From Acidobacteriota bacterium (GTDB lineage Bacteria > Acidobacteriota > UBA6911 > RPQK01 > DATIPO01): a DNA stretch of 18,951 nt. The notes beneath the pieces are model-generated. The model had not been told where the DNA came from and made no database searches. It saw nothing but the letters and a program-made list of their open reading frames with translations. Every line of letters begins with the position of its first letter. Positions within the stretch are counted from its first letter, which is position 1. The stretch covers positions 1-18,951 of the forward strand of contig JANQFM010000436.1 in assembly GCA_028277865.1 (NCBI GenBank), given 5' to 3'. Positions 8,764 through 17,132 of this stretch are shown in pieces. The position numbers and the translations under genes were made by a program.

Positions 8764-11216
8764 GGCTTCACCAGCTCCAGGAGCAGTTGCTGTGCGTCTC
8801 GAAAGCTCGGCGCAATCTCCAGAGAAAGAAGCAGCTCCTTTTTGGCGGCCTCCCGGTCTCCCGTCTGGAAGAGAGCCCGCGCCAACCGGTAACGCGCCCC
8901 GGCCAAATCGTTGGGTTTGAGGGAGAGCAGGACCTCAAATTCCCGAATGGCCTCCTGCGGCTGCTCTCGCTGCAGGTAGAGGTCTCCCAGCAGGAGGTGG
9001 GAATCGTCACGCAGCGGATCGGAGAACATCGATTCCTCCAAGTAGCGAATCGCCTTTTCGATCTCCTGCTGCTCGATCAGCAGACCGGACAATTCGACTG
9101 CGATATCGGCGTTCTTAGGCGAGACCTTCCACCACCGCTCCAGAATGCCGGCTGTTTTTTGGCGGTCGCCGGTTTCGCGGTAGATCTCGGCCAACAATTG
9201 GTAGGGGCTGTTCTTTCCGGCGAAAGTGGGAAAAAGCTCGACCGCCTTCTCCAAAAAAGGCGCCGCCTCCTCCAAATCGCCCTCCTCAAAGAGCTTGCGG
9301 CCTCGTTTCAGGTTGGCAAAATAGTTGTCGGCTTCGTCTCCGGCCAGCACCTCGGGACCGGGAATCAGGGTTTGCACCGCTGCGCCTTCCTCCCCTTCCT
9401 CGGCCTGCCTCTCGATGGGTCCCAGACGCTGCATCAGGGGCTCCAGGGTCTGCTTCATCTCCTCCTGGAATTGGTCGTCCACCTCTTGCATGGAACTGCC
9501 CAGCACGGCCTGGAAAACCTCTTCGGACGTCTTGTCTTGGGCGTAGGCCAGCAGCATGTCACGGATCTTCGAAAAGCCGTAGCGCGAGGCCAGGAATTCG
9601 CACACCCACCCGGCTTGCAGGTAGCTGAGCTGAATCTGCAATGCGGACTTGGGCCTTTGAAAGCCGTCGTTGAGCCGTTCCAGGGGCAGCAGCTGCCCAT
9701 CCCGATAGGCGCTGATGTAGGTGGTGGTCACGTACTCTCCCCAACCTTCGTAGGCCAGCCGTTCCTCCATCATGGAGAGGCCTTCGGTAAACCAGCGGGG
9801 AACTTTCTGGTCGCTCAGGGAAAGGGCGACCACGTGGGCCACTTCGTGCCACAGGGTCGACCCCCAATGAAATTCCCCCTTGGGCCGACCCGAGGGGGAG
9901 TCCATGGCCACCACCCTCCCGAAGGCGGCGCCCAATGCCCCCAGGCCGGGCATGCCCAGGGTACGCACAGCGAAGTCTTCGTGATCAGGGTACATTTCAA
10001 AGACGTACTTGCCGCTGATCTGGTGATCGTACTTTTCTTCCAGAGTCGTCAGGCAGCGCTCCAGCAGATCCTCGACGTAGGGCCAGAGAGCCTCGGCCTC
10101 CTTGCTGTGCAGGCGAACCCGGAAGTGCTCGGACTCGAGCTCAGTGAAGTTTTCGAAGCTGTCCAGCAACTTCAGGGTGTTGAACGTCCAGATGTTGAAA
10201 GGGTCGTTCCGGAAGGCTTGCTCCAGAACCTGCTTGCCTTCGTCCTGCCCCAGGCGCAGCATGTTGATTCCCTGAGCGGCCAAGGCAGACCATTGGCGGG
10301 GGTTGAGGCGAACGGCTTCGCGGAAGAACCGGTCGGCTTCCTCCATTCGCCGCATGTTGACGGCCGTGTTGCCCAAAGCTTCGAAGAGATCCGCGTTGTT
10401 GGGATTGATCTTGAGGACGGCTTGGCGGGCCTGGTCGTATTTCTTGGTTTCCCCCCGAAAGTAATGCATGACAGCGCGCTGCTCCAGCAGGGGAAGATAA
10501 TTGGGGTTGATCTTCAATCCCTTGCCGATCCACTTCACCGCCTCTTGCCAGCTCTCGGCTGAAATGGCCCATTCGGCTTTCACCGAGATCGCCTCCAGGT
10601 TGTCGGGCTCGATCTCCAGGGCGCGCTCCAACGCCTGATCTCCACCGGGGCGGGAGAGTATCTTGCCGACCTGGGCCAGCCCCACAAAGGCTGCGGCCGG
10701 GGGGGAGTCTTCCGGCGAGGCGTTGATGGCGTCCTGAAAAATCTCTTCGGCCTCGGCGACAGAGTACTTGGCCAGGTAAAGGTTGCCCCAATCGATATAC
10801 AGGCTGGCCGGCACATCTTCCTTCTCTGCGGCCGCCTTGTAAATCTCGTCGGCCTCGTGCCAGCGGTCCAGGTACCAGGCCGCATAAGCAGCCTGAGCCA
10901 TTTGGCCGGGTTGGCTGAAGCGCCCCGACTGGAAAAGCAGAAGCAAGCGGTTCGCGTGCCGCCCTGCTTCGGCGAAGCGCCCGGTACGCTTTGCCAGATC
11001 GAGCAGCAGGCGCAGTTCGCCGGCATCAGCGCTTTGCGGGTCCAGCAGCTCCTCCGCCTTGTTGTAGCGTCCTTTTTGCATCAGCTGGCGGGCATCGTCC
11101 AGCTTGCTTTGTGCAGCCGAGGCGCCTGACACTAGCAAAGCCGTCAACAGTGCCAGGCATAGTCGACCGCTGCCCTTGAGGGCACCTCTCGTCCGCCCCA
11201 GGGCCGCTTTCTTCAT
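8760..11216 (-). CDS. secreted TPR-repeat protein with central MA-like zinc metallopeptidase domain
   Basis: 818 residues. A basic N-terminus and hydrophobic stretch (about 17-34) ending in ASA form a signal peptide. Residues about 38-345 are tetratricopeptide repeats (for example LEIEPDNLEAI, LKINPNYLPLLEQ, LKINPNNADLFEALG). A gluzincin domain follows, starting near ESEHFRVRLH (361-370). Its zinc site is intact: H457-E458-V-A-H461, with a probable third ligand E478 in RWFTEGL, as in the peptidase MA-like families. More TPRs fill about 620-815. The protein is probably a periplasmic or secreted peptidase with protein-docking arms at both ends. It overlaps both neighbours by ATGA, so it is translated as one unit with the caspase-like gene upstream and the DUF4159 gene downstream. 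Its substrate cannot be read from sequence. Confidence 0.88.
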   Translation of the reverse strand: MKKAALGRTRGALKGSGRLCLALLTALLVSGASAAQSKLDDARQLMQKGRYNKAEELLDPQSADAGELRLLLDLAKRTGRFAEAGRHANRLLLLFQSGRFSQPGQMAQAAYAAWYLDRWHEADEIYKAAAEKEDVPASLYIDWGNLYLAKYSVAEAEEIFQDAINASPEDSPPAAAFVGLAQVGKILSRPGGDQALERALEIEPDNLEAISVKAEWAISAESWQEAVKWIGKGLKINPNYLPLLEQRAVMHYFRGETKKYDQARQAVLKINPNNADLFEALGNTAVNMRRMEEADRFFREAVRLNPRQWSALAAQGINMLRLGQDEGKQVLEQAFRNDPFNIWTFNTLKLLDSFENFTELESEHFRVRLHSKEAEALWPYVEDLLERCLTTLEEKYDHQISGKYVFEMYPDHEDFAVRTLGMPGLGALGAAFGRVVAMDSPSGRPKGEFHWGSTLWHEVAHVVALSLSDQKVPRWFTEGLSMMEERLAYEGWGEYVTTTYISAYRDGQLLPLERLNDGFQRPKSALQIQLSYLQAGWVCEFLASRYGFSKIRDMLLAYAQDKTSEEVFQAVLGSSMQEVDDQFQEEMKQTLEPLMQRLGPIERQAEEGEEGAAVQTLIPGPEVLAGDEADNYFANLKRGRKLFEEGDLEEAAPFLEKAVELFPTFAGKNSPYQLLAEIYRETGDRQKTAGILERWWKVSPKNADIAVELSGLLIEQQEIEKAIRYLEESMFSDPLRDDSHLLLGDLYLQREQPQEAIREFEVLLSLKPNDLAGARYRLARALFQTGDREAAKKELLLSLEIAPSFRDAQQLLLELVKP

Positions 11217-12235
11217 TGTTCGCCCTCCAGTTCGGAGATCCTCTGATTGAGTTGAGCCAATCGGATCAACAGCGCTTCCAGCTTCTTATAGTACTCCTCT
11301 TGAGGCAATTCGGCTTTCTGAAACTTGAGCGAGGAGATCTCGCGCTCCACTCCGATACGCTGCTGGGCCAGCTCACGGGCCTGCAGGGTGCGGTAGGCCT
11401 TTTCCGGAGGAGTCGACAGGTAGGCTGACGACGCCAGCAAGCCGACAACCGAGGGTTCCGGCTGTTGGGCTTGCTCGCCTTTCTTCTTTTCCCCCAGCCG
11501 CACTTTGGCCTGATCGTCCAGCAAAGGGTGCTCCACCTGGATGCGGCCCTTGTCCGCAAACCACCGGGCAACTTTGTTGCGGCTGAAGAGGTAGGACTCC
11601 AGCAAGGAGATCTTGCCATCCTTGTCGGTGTCCGCCTCGGCCGACTCGATTGATTCCAGCAGGAAGGAAAGGAAGAGAGGGGGGTAGCGTTCAAAGGCGC
11701 TTCGGGTGGCCGTCACCACCACCCGTTGGGGAGCGCCCAGCTGTTCGGCCAGTCCTCCGCTGGAACTGGTGGCGGCCACCAAGTAGGCCCGGCGTTGACC
11801 CAGGCCGTTGAGGAATCCTTCCACGTCGTCGCCGGTCAGGTCGGGCCCCTTGATGTTGAACTTGTATTGGCTGAGGTTGACGTTGGCATGGCCCACCAGA
11901 AAAAGCCAAACTTCACTGTCTGGCTGCAAAGACGCCGTGACGTCCTGGAAGGTCGTCAGAATGTCGTCGCGACGCAGGCTGCGGCCGTCCAGCCGGTGGA
12001 CCTGGGCAGCCGGCCCTTGCTGAAAAGCCTCTTCCAGCCCTTCAGACCACTTGACAAAATTCTCCTCGTACTCGGGAAGGCCGCCCAAGCCGTGAATGAT
12101 GATGCAGACCGTATCAGCCTGCAAAGGGATAGAGGCCAGCACTGCTGTTGCGCTCAGCCGGAGCGCCAGCCGCAGGACGGCCCCAAATCCTTCCGGCATG
12201 GCTTTCCGAAACAGCATTGCCGGACGGACGGGCAT
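11213..12235 (-). CDS. secreted caspase/legumain-like protein with apparent Cys-to-Ser change and EF-hand loop
   Basis: 340 residues from the ATG at 12235. This start overlaps the upstream stop as TGATG and has GGAGGA six bases before it, so it is preferred over an ATG 33 bases upstream. A signal peptide covers about residues 1-40. The body looks like a C13/C14-type hydrolase fold: strand IIIHGLGG (45-52), strand plus catalytic-type His in LFLVGHA (H116), then strand YLVAATSSSGG (151-161). In active relatives the last motif is Cys-x-Ser-Gly; here the Cys position is Ser157. ADTDKDGKISLLE (201-213) is a complete EF-hand-type loop, a common companion in bacterial legumain-like proteins. The C-terminus (about 275-340) is helical and probably coiled coil. 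Family assignment rests on motif order only. The protein may be an inactive binding protein, or may use Ser. Confidence 0.68.
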   Translation of the reverse strand: MPVRPAMLFRKAMPEGFGAVLRLALRLSATAVLASIPLQADTVCIIIHGLGGLPEYEENFVKWSEGLEEAFQQGPAAQVHRLDGRSLRRDDILTTFQDVTASLQPDSEVWLFLVGHANVNLSQYKFNIKGPDLTGDDVEGFLNGLGQRRAYLVAATSSSGGLAEQLGAPQRVVVTATRSAFERYPPLFLSFLLESIESAEADTDKDGKISLLESYLFSRNKVARWFADKGRIQVEHPLLDDQAKVRLGEKKKGEQAQQPEPSVVGLLASSAYLSTPPEKAYRTLQARELAQQRIGVEREISSLKFQKAELPQEEYYKKLEALLIRLAQLNQRISELEGEQ

Positions 12236-14547
12236 CAGATTCCTCCCCCCTTCTTTCTGAGTATCCATTCCGCACCCAAGAATGACAGCAGCAACAGCAG
12301 GTTGAAGGGCATGTCCCAGAGCTCCCGCACTTCGACCACCGAGGCGGTGGAAGGGGTGTAGACGATTTCTTCGGGCAGGAGCTCCGCTTCGGCCAGGGGC
12401 CGGTAGCTGCCGCCCGTTTCCTGGGCCAGCTTGCGTAAAAAGTCGGATTTGAGCACCGGGTCGAAGTACTCGCGTTGGCCCGCTGCGGTGACGAAGTAGG
12501 ACTGGGCACTGCCGTAAGGCTGGTCATCGGAAGCACGGTTTTCGGCCTGCACTGAAAGCTGGTGCAAGCCGTCCTCTTCGGGGATGAAGGTGCCTCGGTA
12601 AACGCCGTCCTCCCTCGAATCCCACTGAAGCGGCAGCGAGATCCGGTTCCCGGAGGGTGTGGTCACGCTCACCTCGGCGCGGGCATCATTGATGGCCCGG
12701 TAGGCCTGGTCGCGCACCTCGGCCCGAATCTGCACCGGCTCGCGGCTGGAATAGGTTTCGCGCTCGGTCTCGACAGTCACCGGCGCCTTGGCTGTGTTGA
12801 CCAGCCAGCGCATCAGCTGGCGCCAGAATGTCTCGTGGCTTTGATCCTCGAATTCCTGACGCATTTGCCAGAACCAGGTGGTTCCCGACATGAAGGCCAG
12901 GCCCTGCCCCCGCCCAAAGCGCTGGTGGGCCATCAAGGGGATCTTGCTGCCGCGCCTGCCGGCTCCTGGAATGTCCAGTTGAATCAGTGTCACGGCACCC
13001 GGCTTGAGGCTCTCGATCCGGTTCCAGTCCCTCAAAAAGGGCAGTGAATCCCACTTGGCCCGGTTTTCCTGGCTGGAAAGGGAAAGCTGCAGGGCAGCGT
13101 GATTCTCACCGAATTGAGAGAGTCGGGGAAAGACGTCATCCTGGTTGTAGAGGGAGGCGGATAGTACAGCGTTGTCCGACTCTTCCTGCAGCCAGACAGG
13201 CAGCACGTCCTCAATGGGAGTGTTGCGGTACTTCCCCGATTGAAAGGACTTGCTGCCCCCCATCATCAGAAAGCCTCCTCCCCTTTGGCCCACGAAGTCG
13301 CGCACCAGATCCATTTGCCCATAACTGAAAAAGGAGGATTCCAAGCTGCCCAACATGACCGCCTGGTATTGGAAGAGCTCCTCCCTGGTGCTCGGAAAAC
13401 CCGAGGCCAAAGTGGTCTCTTCCTCTATTCCTTGACGGTAGAACTTGTTGAGAGCCGTGCGGAGAAGCGTCTCCAATCGGACATGCTTGTCACCGGAAAG
13501 CGCGCGCCGAATGAATTTGAACTCCCATCGGGGATGCCCCTCGACGTAAAGGACTCGGGGGCGGCTGTCCTTGACTTCCACCAGGGCCGTTCGGACATTG
13601 TTTTCAGAGAGGGCTTCGCCCTGCAGCGGCTGGAGGCGGAATTGGTAGTTCTTCAGGCCTTCGGTGCGGGGCCGTATGGTGACCTCGGTGTTGAACGATT
13701 CAGTGCCGCGGGGAAAGTGAACCTCCTTGGACTCGACCAGGGAATTGCCTTCCCGCACCTCCAGACGGGCCCGGCTCCCTGCAAAGCCCCTCTGGCGGAT
13801 GGTCACGCGCGCCGAGGACACTGTTTCGGGCAAAAGGGCTCGTGGAGCGCTGACCTGGACAATCTCCACATCCTGTTGCAGACTGTCCGGCCCGACCCCC
13901 ACCGTGTGAACCGGGATCTTGCGCGCCTTCAGTTCGGAAAGCACCTCTGAGAAATTGCGCGAGCTGGTGTCGGCGCCGTCGGTCAGGAGCACGACTCCCG
14001 CCAGAGGCAGGTTCTTGGTTTCGCCCAAAATCGCTTCCAGGCCTGCACCGATGTTGGTCTGATCTCCGCTCCACTCCAGTTCCAGTCCCTCATCCGTACG
14101 CCGGGTGGAGGAATCGAACTGATAAAGCCTGAGGTAAAACTTCTCGTCCAGAGCCTGTAAAAACTCGGAATCTCCCCCCAGCAGGCCGACGACGGGCTGG
14201 CCGCGGGGCCCGCGAGCCCCGTCCGTCAGGCCCATGCTTCGGGAGTTGTCGACCAGAATGGCCAATAGGCTCTCTTTGGGCTGCAAGGTGGAAAGAACCA
14301 AGCTGGGACGGCAAAGCAGCAAGGCGAGCAGGACAAAAAAAGCCGTGCGCAGCCCGATCAGCCACCAGCCAGTCCGTCCGGAAATGTCGGAAAACCAGCC
14401 TTTTCGGTAGATCCAATAAAGCCCTACAGGCAGGGCCACCAAGATCAGCAGCCAGGCCCACAAGGGCAGAGGGGTCTGAAAAGAGAAGTCACCGGTTTGG
14501 AAAAAGAAGGGCCGGTACTTGAACAAAAATGCGAAAGCCTCCTGCAT
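12235..14547 (-). CDS. membrane VWA protein with class-I glutamine-amidotransferase-like domain
   Basis: 770 residues. Two membrane helices at about 29-47 and 61-79 precede a VWA domain with an intact metal site (D100-N-S102-R-S104, T164, and D190 in LLTDGAD). Beta-rich sequence (about 230-330) leads to a GATase-like domain at about 330-455: RVLYVEGHPRWEFKFI, LFQYQAVMLGSL, then RGGGFLMMGGSKSF. The nucleophile region has Gly-Gly-Ser instead of Cys, usual in this membrane family and arguing against amidotransferase activity. Another beta domain (about 600-690) and a last hydrophobic helix (about 745-762) follow. The VWA and GATase-like parts should face outside the cytoplasm. AAAGGA lies six bases before the ATG. 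It is the first gene of the minus-strand cluster and is joined to the next gene by a TGATG overlap. Confidence 0.88.
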   Translation of the reverse strand: MQEAFAFLFKYRPFFFQTGDFSFQTPLPLWAWLLILVALPVGLYWIYRKGWFSDISGRTGWWLIGLRTAFFVLLALLLCRPSLVLSTLQPKESLLAILVDNSRSMGLTDGARGPRGQPVVGLLGGDSEFLQALDEKFYLRLYQFDSSTRRTDEGLELEWSGDQTNIGAGLEAILGETKNLPLAGVVLLTDGADTSSRNFSEVLSELKARKIPVHTVGVGPDSLQQDVEIVQVSAPRALLPETVSSARVTIRQRGFAGSRARLEVREGNSLVESKEVHFPRGTESFNTEVTIRPRTEGLKNYQFRLQPLQGEALSENNVRTALVEVKDSRPRVLYVEGHPRWEFKFIRRALSGDKHVRLETLLRTALNKFYRQGIEEETTLASGFPSTREELFQYQAVMLGSLESSFFSYGQMDLVRDFVGQRGGGFLMMGGSKSFQSGKYRNTPIEDVLPVWLQEESDNAVLSASLYNQDDVFPRLSQFGENHAALQLSLSSQENRAKWDSLPFLRDWNRIESLKPGAVTLIQLDIPGAGRRGSKIPLMAHQRFGRGQGLAFMSGTTWFWQMRQEFEDQSHETFWRQLMRWLVNTAKAPVTVETERETYSSREPVQIRAEVRDQAYRAINDARAEVSVTTPSGNRISLPLQWDSREDGVYRGTFIPEEDGLHQLSVQAENRASDDQPYGSAQSYFVTAAGQREYFDPVLKSDFLRKLAQETGGSYRPLAEAELLPEEIVYTPSTASVVEVRELWDMPFNLLLLLSFLGAEWILRKKGGGI

Positions 14548-14683
14548 ATGTCCTTTCGTTGCCCGCCGGGCACCGTCTCAAGGCCGCCTGGCCGACAGCT
14601 CTGTTCCCCTTGTCTTTTATTGCCTCAGCGACCTGGCCTTGAATCTCTATTCTCGATTGCCCTGCCTTCTCTGCTCACCCTTC

Positions 14684-14692
14684 ATCATACCA
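14684..14692 (-). promoter_or_regulatory. candidate extended -10 promoter for the VWA/TPR/MoxR cluster
   Basis: The minus strand reads TGG followed by TATGAT, an extended -10 pattern with a 5 of 6 hexamer, about 137 bases before the first ATG of the cluster. No good -35 hexamer lies 17 bases upstream. Just upstream (14731-14745) the minus strand also has TTGACA abutting TATAAT, which cannot form one promoter because there is no spacer. Weak evidence only. Confidence 0.22.
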
Positions 14693-14723
14693 AGGATCGG
14701 CCTCCTGAGCTTAGACACGACTA

Positions 14724-14789
14724 ATTGGCAATTATAATGTCAAGGGCTTTCAAACAGGCTATTGGAAATTTTAGAGATATTGGCAATTT
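14724..14789. repeat. three AT-rich 11-base direct repeats, possible operator
   Basis: ATTGGCAATTA (14724-14734), ATTGGAAATTT (14761-14771) and ATTGGCAATTT (14779-14789) share ATTGGMAATTW. The first and third are near-palindromic around TTGGCAA. Starts are 37 and 18 bases apart. They sit between divergent genes, in DNA clearly richer in A+T than the flanks, which fits a regulator-binding site for the minus-strand cluster. No matching regulator is identified. Confidence 0.45.
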
Positions 14790-15137
14790 TCTTGGATAAG
14801 CCAAGCTTGCACGCGCTTCAAATCGGTAGGGCGGTGTACAAGCCCGACGAAATCGATTAAAATGGGAACTCCAGCCGAACTCTTCAGGCGTGGTCGGCAC
14901 TTTTGTAGTGCAGGGAGAGAGTTGCAGGGGGCTTGAAAATAGGGAGCCGGGATAGGGAATTCGCATCTGAGAGCCTGTCCGCCGATTGTGAATTCACCGG
15001 TCTTCCCGCAAGTTTTAAGGCGCTCACCCAATCCGACAGCGGTTGCAATCATTGGCGGTTCGCATCCGGTCAGCCTTTGAAGGGCTCTGGCTAGCAATCC
15101 GTTTGCATCGATTTTCCACCGCGGGGAGGCGGAAAGT

Positions 15138-15644
15138 ATGACATTTGAGGTAGGAGACCGGGTAATCTACCCAAACCAAGGCGTGGGTCTGATCGAAGAG
15201 GTTTTTTCGTCCAGTGTAGGCGGGGAAAAGGCGGATTTTTATCGGCTCCGCCTGGAAGCCAACAACTCGCTGGTGATGATCCCAGTCACCAATGCGGGCA
15301 ACATCGGGGTCCGTCGGCTGTGCAGCAAGAAGGACTTGAAGGAACTTTTCCAAGTTCTGGACAGCCAGGTGGTCGACACGGGGCGCGACTGGAAGAACCG
15401 CTACAAGGACAACGTCGAAAAGATGATGACGGGATCGATTGTCGATGTGGCGCAGGTGCTCAAGAGCCTCCACTATCTGAGCACCCAGAAGCCTCTGTCC
15501 TTCCGGGAGAAGAAGATGTACGACCGTGCCCGCCAATTGGTCGTTTCAGAGATCGCAACAGTACAGGAAAAGGATCCGGAGGGCGTCGAAGCCATGCTGG
15601 AGGAGCGGCTGGAGGAATCCTGCCAAATGGTTGAACCGGTTTGA
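15138..15644 (+). CDS. carD: CarD/CdnL-family RNA polymerase-binding transcription regulator
   Basis: 168 residues, normal for short CarD/CdnL proteins. The N-terminal RNA-polymerase-interaction domain (about 1-60) begins with the typical FEVGDRVIYPNQGVG; the C-terminal helical domain includes DWKNRYKDNVEKM (near 80) and LSFREKKMYDRARQLVVSE. These proteins bind the polymerase beta subunit and stabilise open complexes at promoters, especially for rRNA and growth genes; this is family knowledge. GGGAGG lies nine bases before the ATG. It is the only plus-strand gene here, reading away from the large minus-strand cluster and towards hemL. Only 16 bases separate its stop from the hemL stop, with no visible terminator hairpin. 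It is probably global, not specific to this locus. Confidence 0.93.
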   Translation: MTFEVGDRVIYPNQGVGLIEEVFSSSVGGEKADFYRLRLEANNSLVMIPVTNAGNIGVRRLCSKKDLKELFQVLDSQVVDTGRDWKNRYKDNVEKMMTGSIVDVAQVLKSLHYLSTQKPLSFREKKMYDRARQLVVSEIATVQEKDPEGVEAMLEERLEESCQMVEPV

Positions 15645-15660
15645 TCCTCTAACTAAGCCT

Positions 15661-16962
15661 TCACGTAGTTTGCTGCTCGGCCAGAGCCTGACGGGCGGCT
15701 TCGATGGTCTGGTCAATTATCTCTTCGCTGTGAGAGAAACCGACGAACCCAGCCTCGAACTGGGAGGGCGGCAGGTAGACCCCTCTTTGCAGCAGCTTGC
15801 GAAAGAATGCGCCAAAAAGGCCCGTGTCCGACTTCTGGGCCGAATCATAGTCGTGAACGGGCTGTGGATTAAAAAAGGCTGTGAACATCGATCCGCAGCT
15901 TTGAACCTGCAAGGCCGTTCCTGCAGCCTCAGCAGCCTCCTTCAAGCCGCGGCACAGCCGCCTGGTGAGCCGTTCCAGTCGGGCATAGGGGTTTTCACGC
16001 TGAAGAATCTCCAAGGTCTTGAGCCCTGCACTGACGGCAATGGGATTGCCTGAAAGGGTTCCCGCTTGGTAGATGTCCCCTTCCGGCGCCATCCTGTCCA
16101 TGATTTCAGCCTTCCCGCCATAGGCGCCGATGGGCAATCCGCCACCCACGATCTTCCCCAGGCAGGTCAAGGGCGCCTGTACTGAATACAGCTCTTGAGC
16201 ACCGCCTTTGGCCAAACGGAAGCCGGTCATGACCTCGTCGAAGATGGCTACGGCGCCGAACCGGTCCGACAAGCGCAGAACGCCCTCCAGGAAGCCGTCT
16301 TTGGGTCGCACAACCCCCATATTGCCGGCCACGGGTTCCAGGATCACAGCCGCGACTTGATCGGAATACTTCTCGAAAGCCTCCTCCAAGCGGCACAAGT
16401 CGTTGAAAGGGAGGCTGACGGTGTGCCTGACGAAATCCGGGGGGACGCCAGGGCTACCGGCCAGTCCCAGGGTGAGCAAGCCAGAGCCGGCCTGGACCAG
16501 CAGGCTGTCCGAGTGGCCGTGATAGCAGCCATCGAATTTGAAGATCACTGAGCGTCCCGTGCAGCCCCTTGCCAGGCGCAGCGCGCTCATGGTGGCTTCC
16601 GTTCCCGAATTGACCAGACGGACTTTTTCGATGGAAGGGAAGAAGCTGCGGATCTTCTCAGCCAGCAACACCTCCAGTTCGGTGGGCGCTCCGAAGCTGG
16701 TTCCGGAGCCGGCTGCGGACTGGATGGCGTCGATCACTTCGGGATGAGCATGGCCCAGGATCATGGGGCCCCAGGATCCCACGTAGTCGATGTAGCGCCT
16801 GCCGTCAGCGTCGTGAAGCCAGCAGCCTTTTGCCGACTGAATGAAGGGCGGATGCCCTCCCACAGCCTGAAAGGCACGAACCGGGCTGTTGACGCCGCCA
16901 GGGATGATTTCCCGGGCCCGCTCCATCAATTGACGGCTTCGAGTTGCATCGGATTGGCTCAT
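15661..16962 (-). CDS. hemL: glutamate-1-semialdehyde 2,1-aminomutase
   Basis: 433 residues, full length. This PLP enzyme converts glutamate-1-semialdehyde to 5-aminolevulinate in the C5 route to heme. Diagnostic sequence includes PGGVNSPVRAF at 21-31, the cofactor region NSGTEATMSALRLAR (118-132), CYHGHSD (146-152), FDEVMTGFR (241-249), and the Schiff-base lysine K270 in LGKIVGGGLPIGAYGG. The cytoplasmic enzyme normally works with HemA, which is not in this window. The gene lies 236 bases after the secretin and converges with carD. The ATG at 16962 has no good Shine-Dalgarno sequence. A 70-codon open frame through the repeat element upstream ends in an ATGA overlap with this start, so coupled translation is conceivable. 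Confidence 0.97.
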   Translation of the reverse strand: MSQSDATRSRQLMERAREIIPGGVNSPVRAFQAVGGHPPFIQSAKGCWLHDADGRRYIDYVGSWGPMILGHAHPEVIDAIQSAAGSGTSFGAPTELEVLLAEKIRSFFPSIEKVRLVNSGTEATMSALRLARGCTGRSVIFKFDGCYHGHSDSLLVQAGSGLLTLGLAGSPGVPPDFVRHTVSLPFNDLCRLEEAFEKYSDQVAAVILEPVAGNMGVVRPKDGFLEGVLRLSDRFGAVAIFDEVMTGFRLAKGGAQELYSVQAPLTCLGKIVGGGLPIGAYGGKAEIMDRMAPEGDIYQAGTLSGNPIAVSAGLKTLEILQRENPYARLERLTRRLCRGLKEAAEAAGTALQVQSCGSMFTAFFNPQPVHDYDSAQKSDTGLFGAFFRKLLQRGVYLPPSQFEAGFVGFSHSEEIIDQTIEAARQALAEQQTT

Positions 16963-16987
16963 GGGAAGGCTTTTCCAAAGGGAAAAC

Positions 16988-17132
16988 GGAAGCCGGAGGG
17001 GAGCCGGAGATCGGCGACCGGAAACCGGCAGAAACGACCGAAAAGCAGGATAGCCGCATCCGGCGATTGTGCAGGTTTGGGATCTCGACTTTTGAGATCT
17101 CCTTCTGCCGGTTTACGGACTCCGGTTTCCGG
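16988..17132. repeat. inverted heptamer-array element, GGAAACC type, copy 2 (degenerate)
   Basis: The left arm (16988-17032) holds GGAAGCC, an irregular stretch, then GGAGATC, GGCGACC, GGAAACC and GG. The right arm (17110-17130) on the opposite strand reads GGAAACC, GGAGTCC, GTAAACC and GG. Both arms carry the inner border CCGGCAGA seen in copy 1. The 71-base centre is unrelated to that of copy 1 and contains a small hairpin, GATCTC (17081-17086) and GAGATC (17094-17099) with a 7-base loop and no T-tract. It fills most of the gap between the secretin and hemL. Confidence 0.8.

Larger units (their letters stand above)
14548..15137. other. 590-base divergent intergenic region, no convincing gene
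   Basis: This region lies between the first gene of the minus-strand cluster and carD on the plus strand, so it must hold promoters for both. It contains an AT-rich core (about 14720-14800) with three similar 11-base repeats, an ATTATAAT palindrome (14732-14739) that offers a TATAAT hexamer on both strands, and a perfect 10-base palindrome GTGAATTCAC at 14988-14997. Short open frames occur on the minus strand, but none has a recognisable product or a good ribosome site. No tRNA or terminator was found. I see no clear promoter directly in front of carD. Confidence 0.6.

Noticed and set aside
8679..10562. 627-codon plus-strand open frame
   Set aside because: It mirrors the TPR-peptidase gene. 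The minus strand carries TPRs and an intact HEVAH site, while the plus product is a Leu/Gln/Gly-rich shadow without motifs.
12233..12268. Upstream ATG at 12268 as start of the caspase-like gene
   Set aside because: It lies within the upstream gene. The ATG at 12235 has GGAGGA at ideal spacing and a TGATG coupling overlap.
15055..15085. tRNA-like GGTTCGCATCC segment upstream of carD
   Set aside because: The flanking bases do not form a T-arm stem and there is no acceptor or anticodon arm around it.
14771..15097. 108-codon minus-strand frame in the divergent region
   Set aside because: It has no ribosome site, no recognisable domain, and its composition is unlike the neighbouring genes.
17081..17099. 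Hairpin in repeat copy 2 as a rho-independent terminator of the secretin gene
   Set aside because: The stem is only six base pairs and is not followed by a T-tract on either strand.
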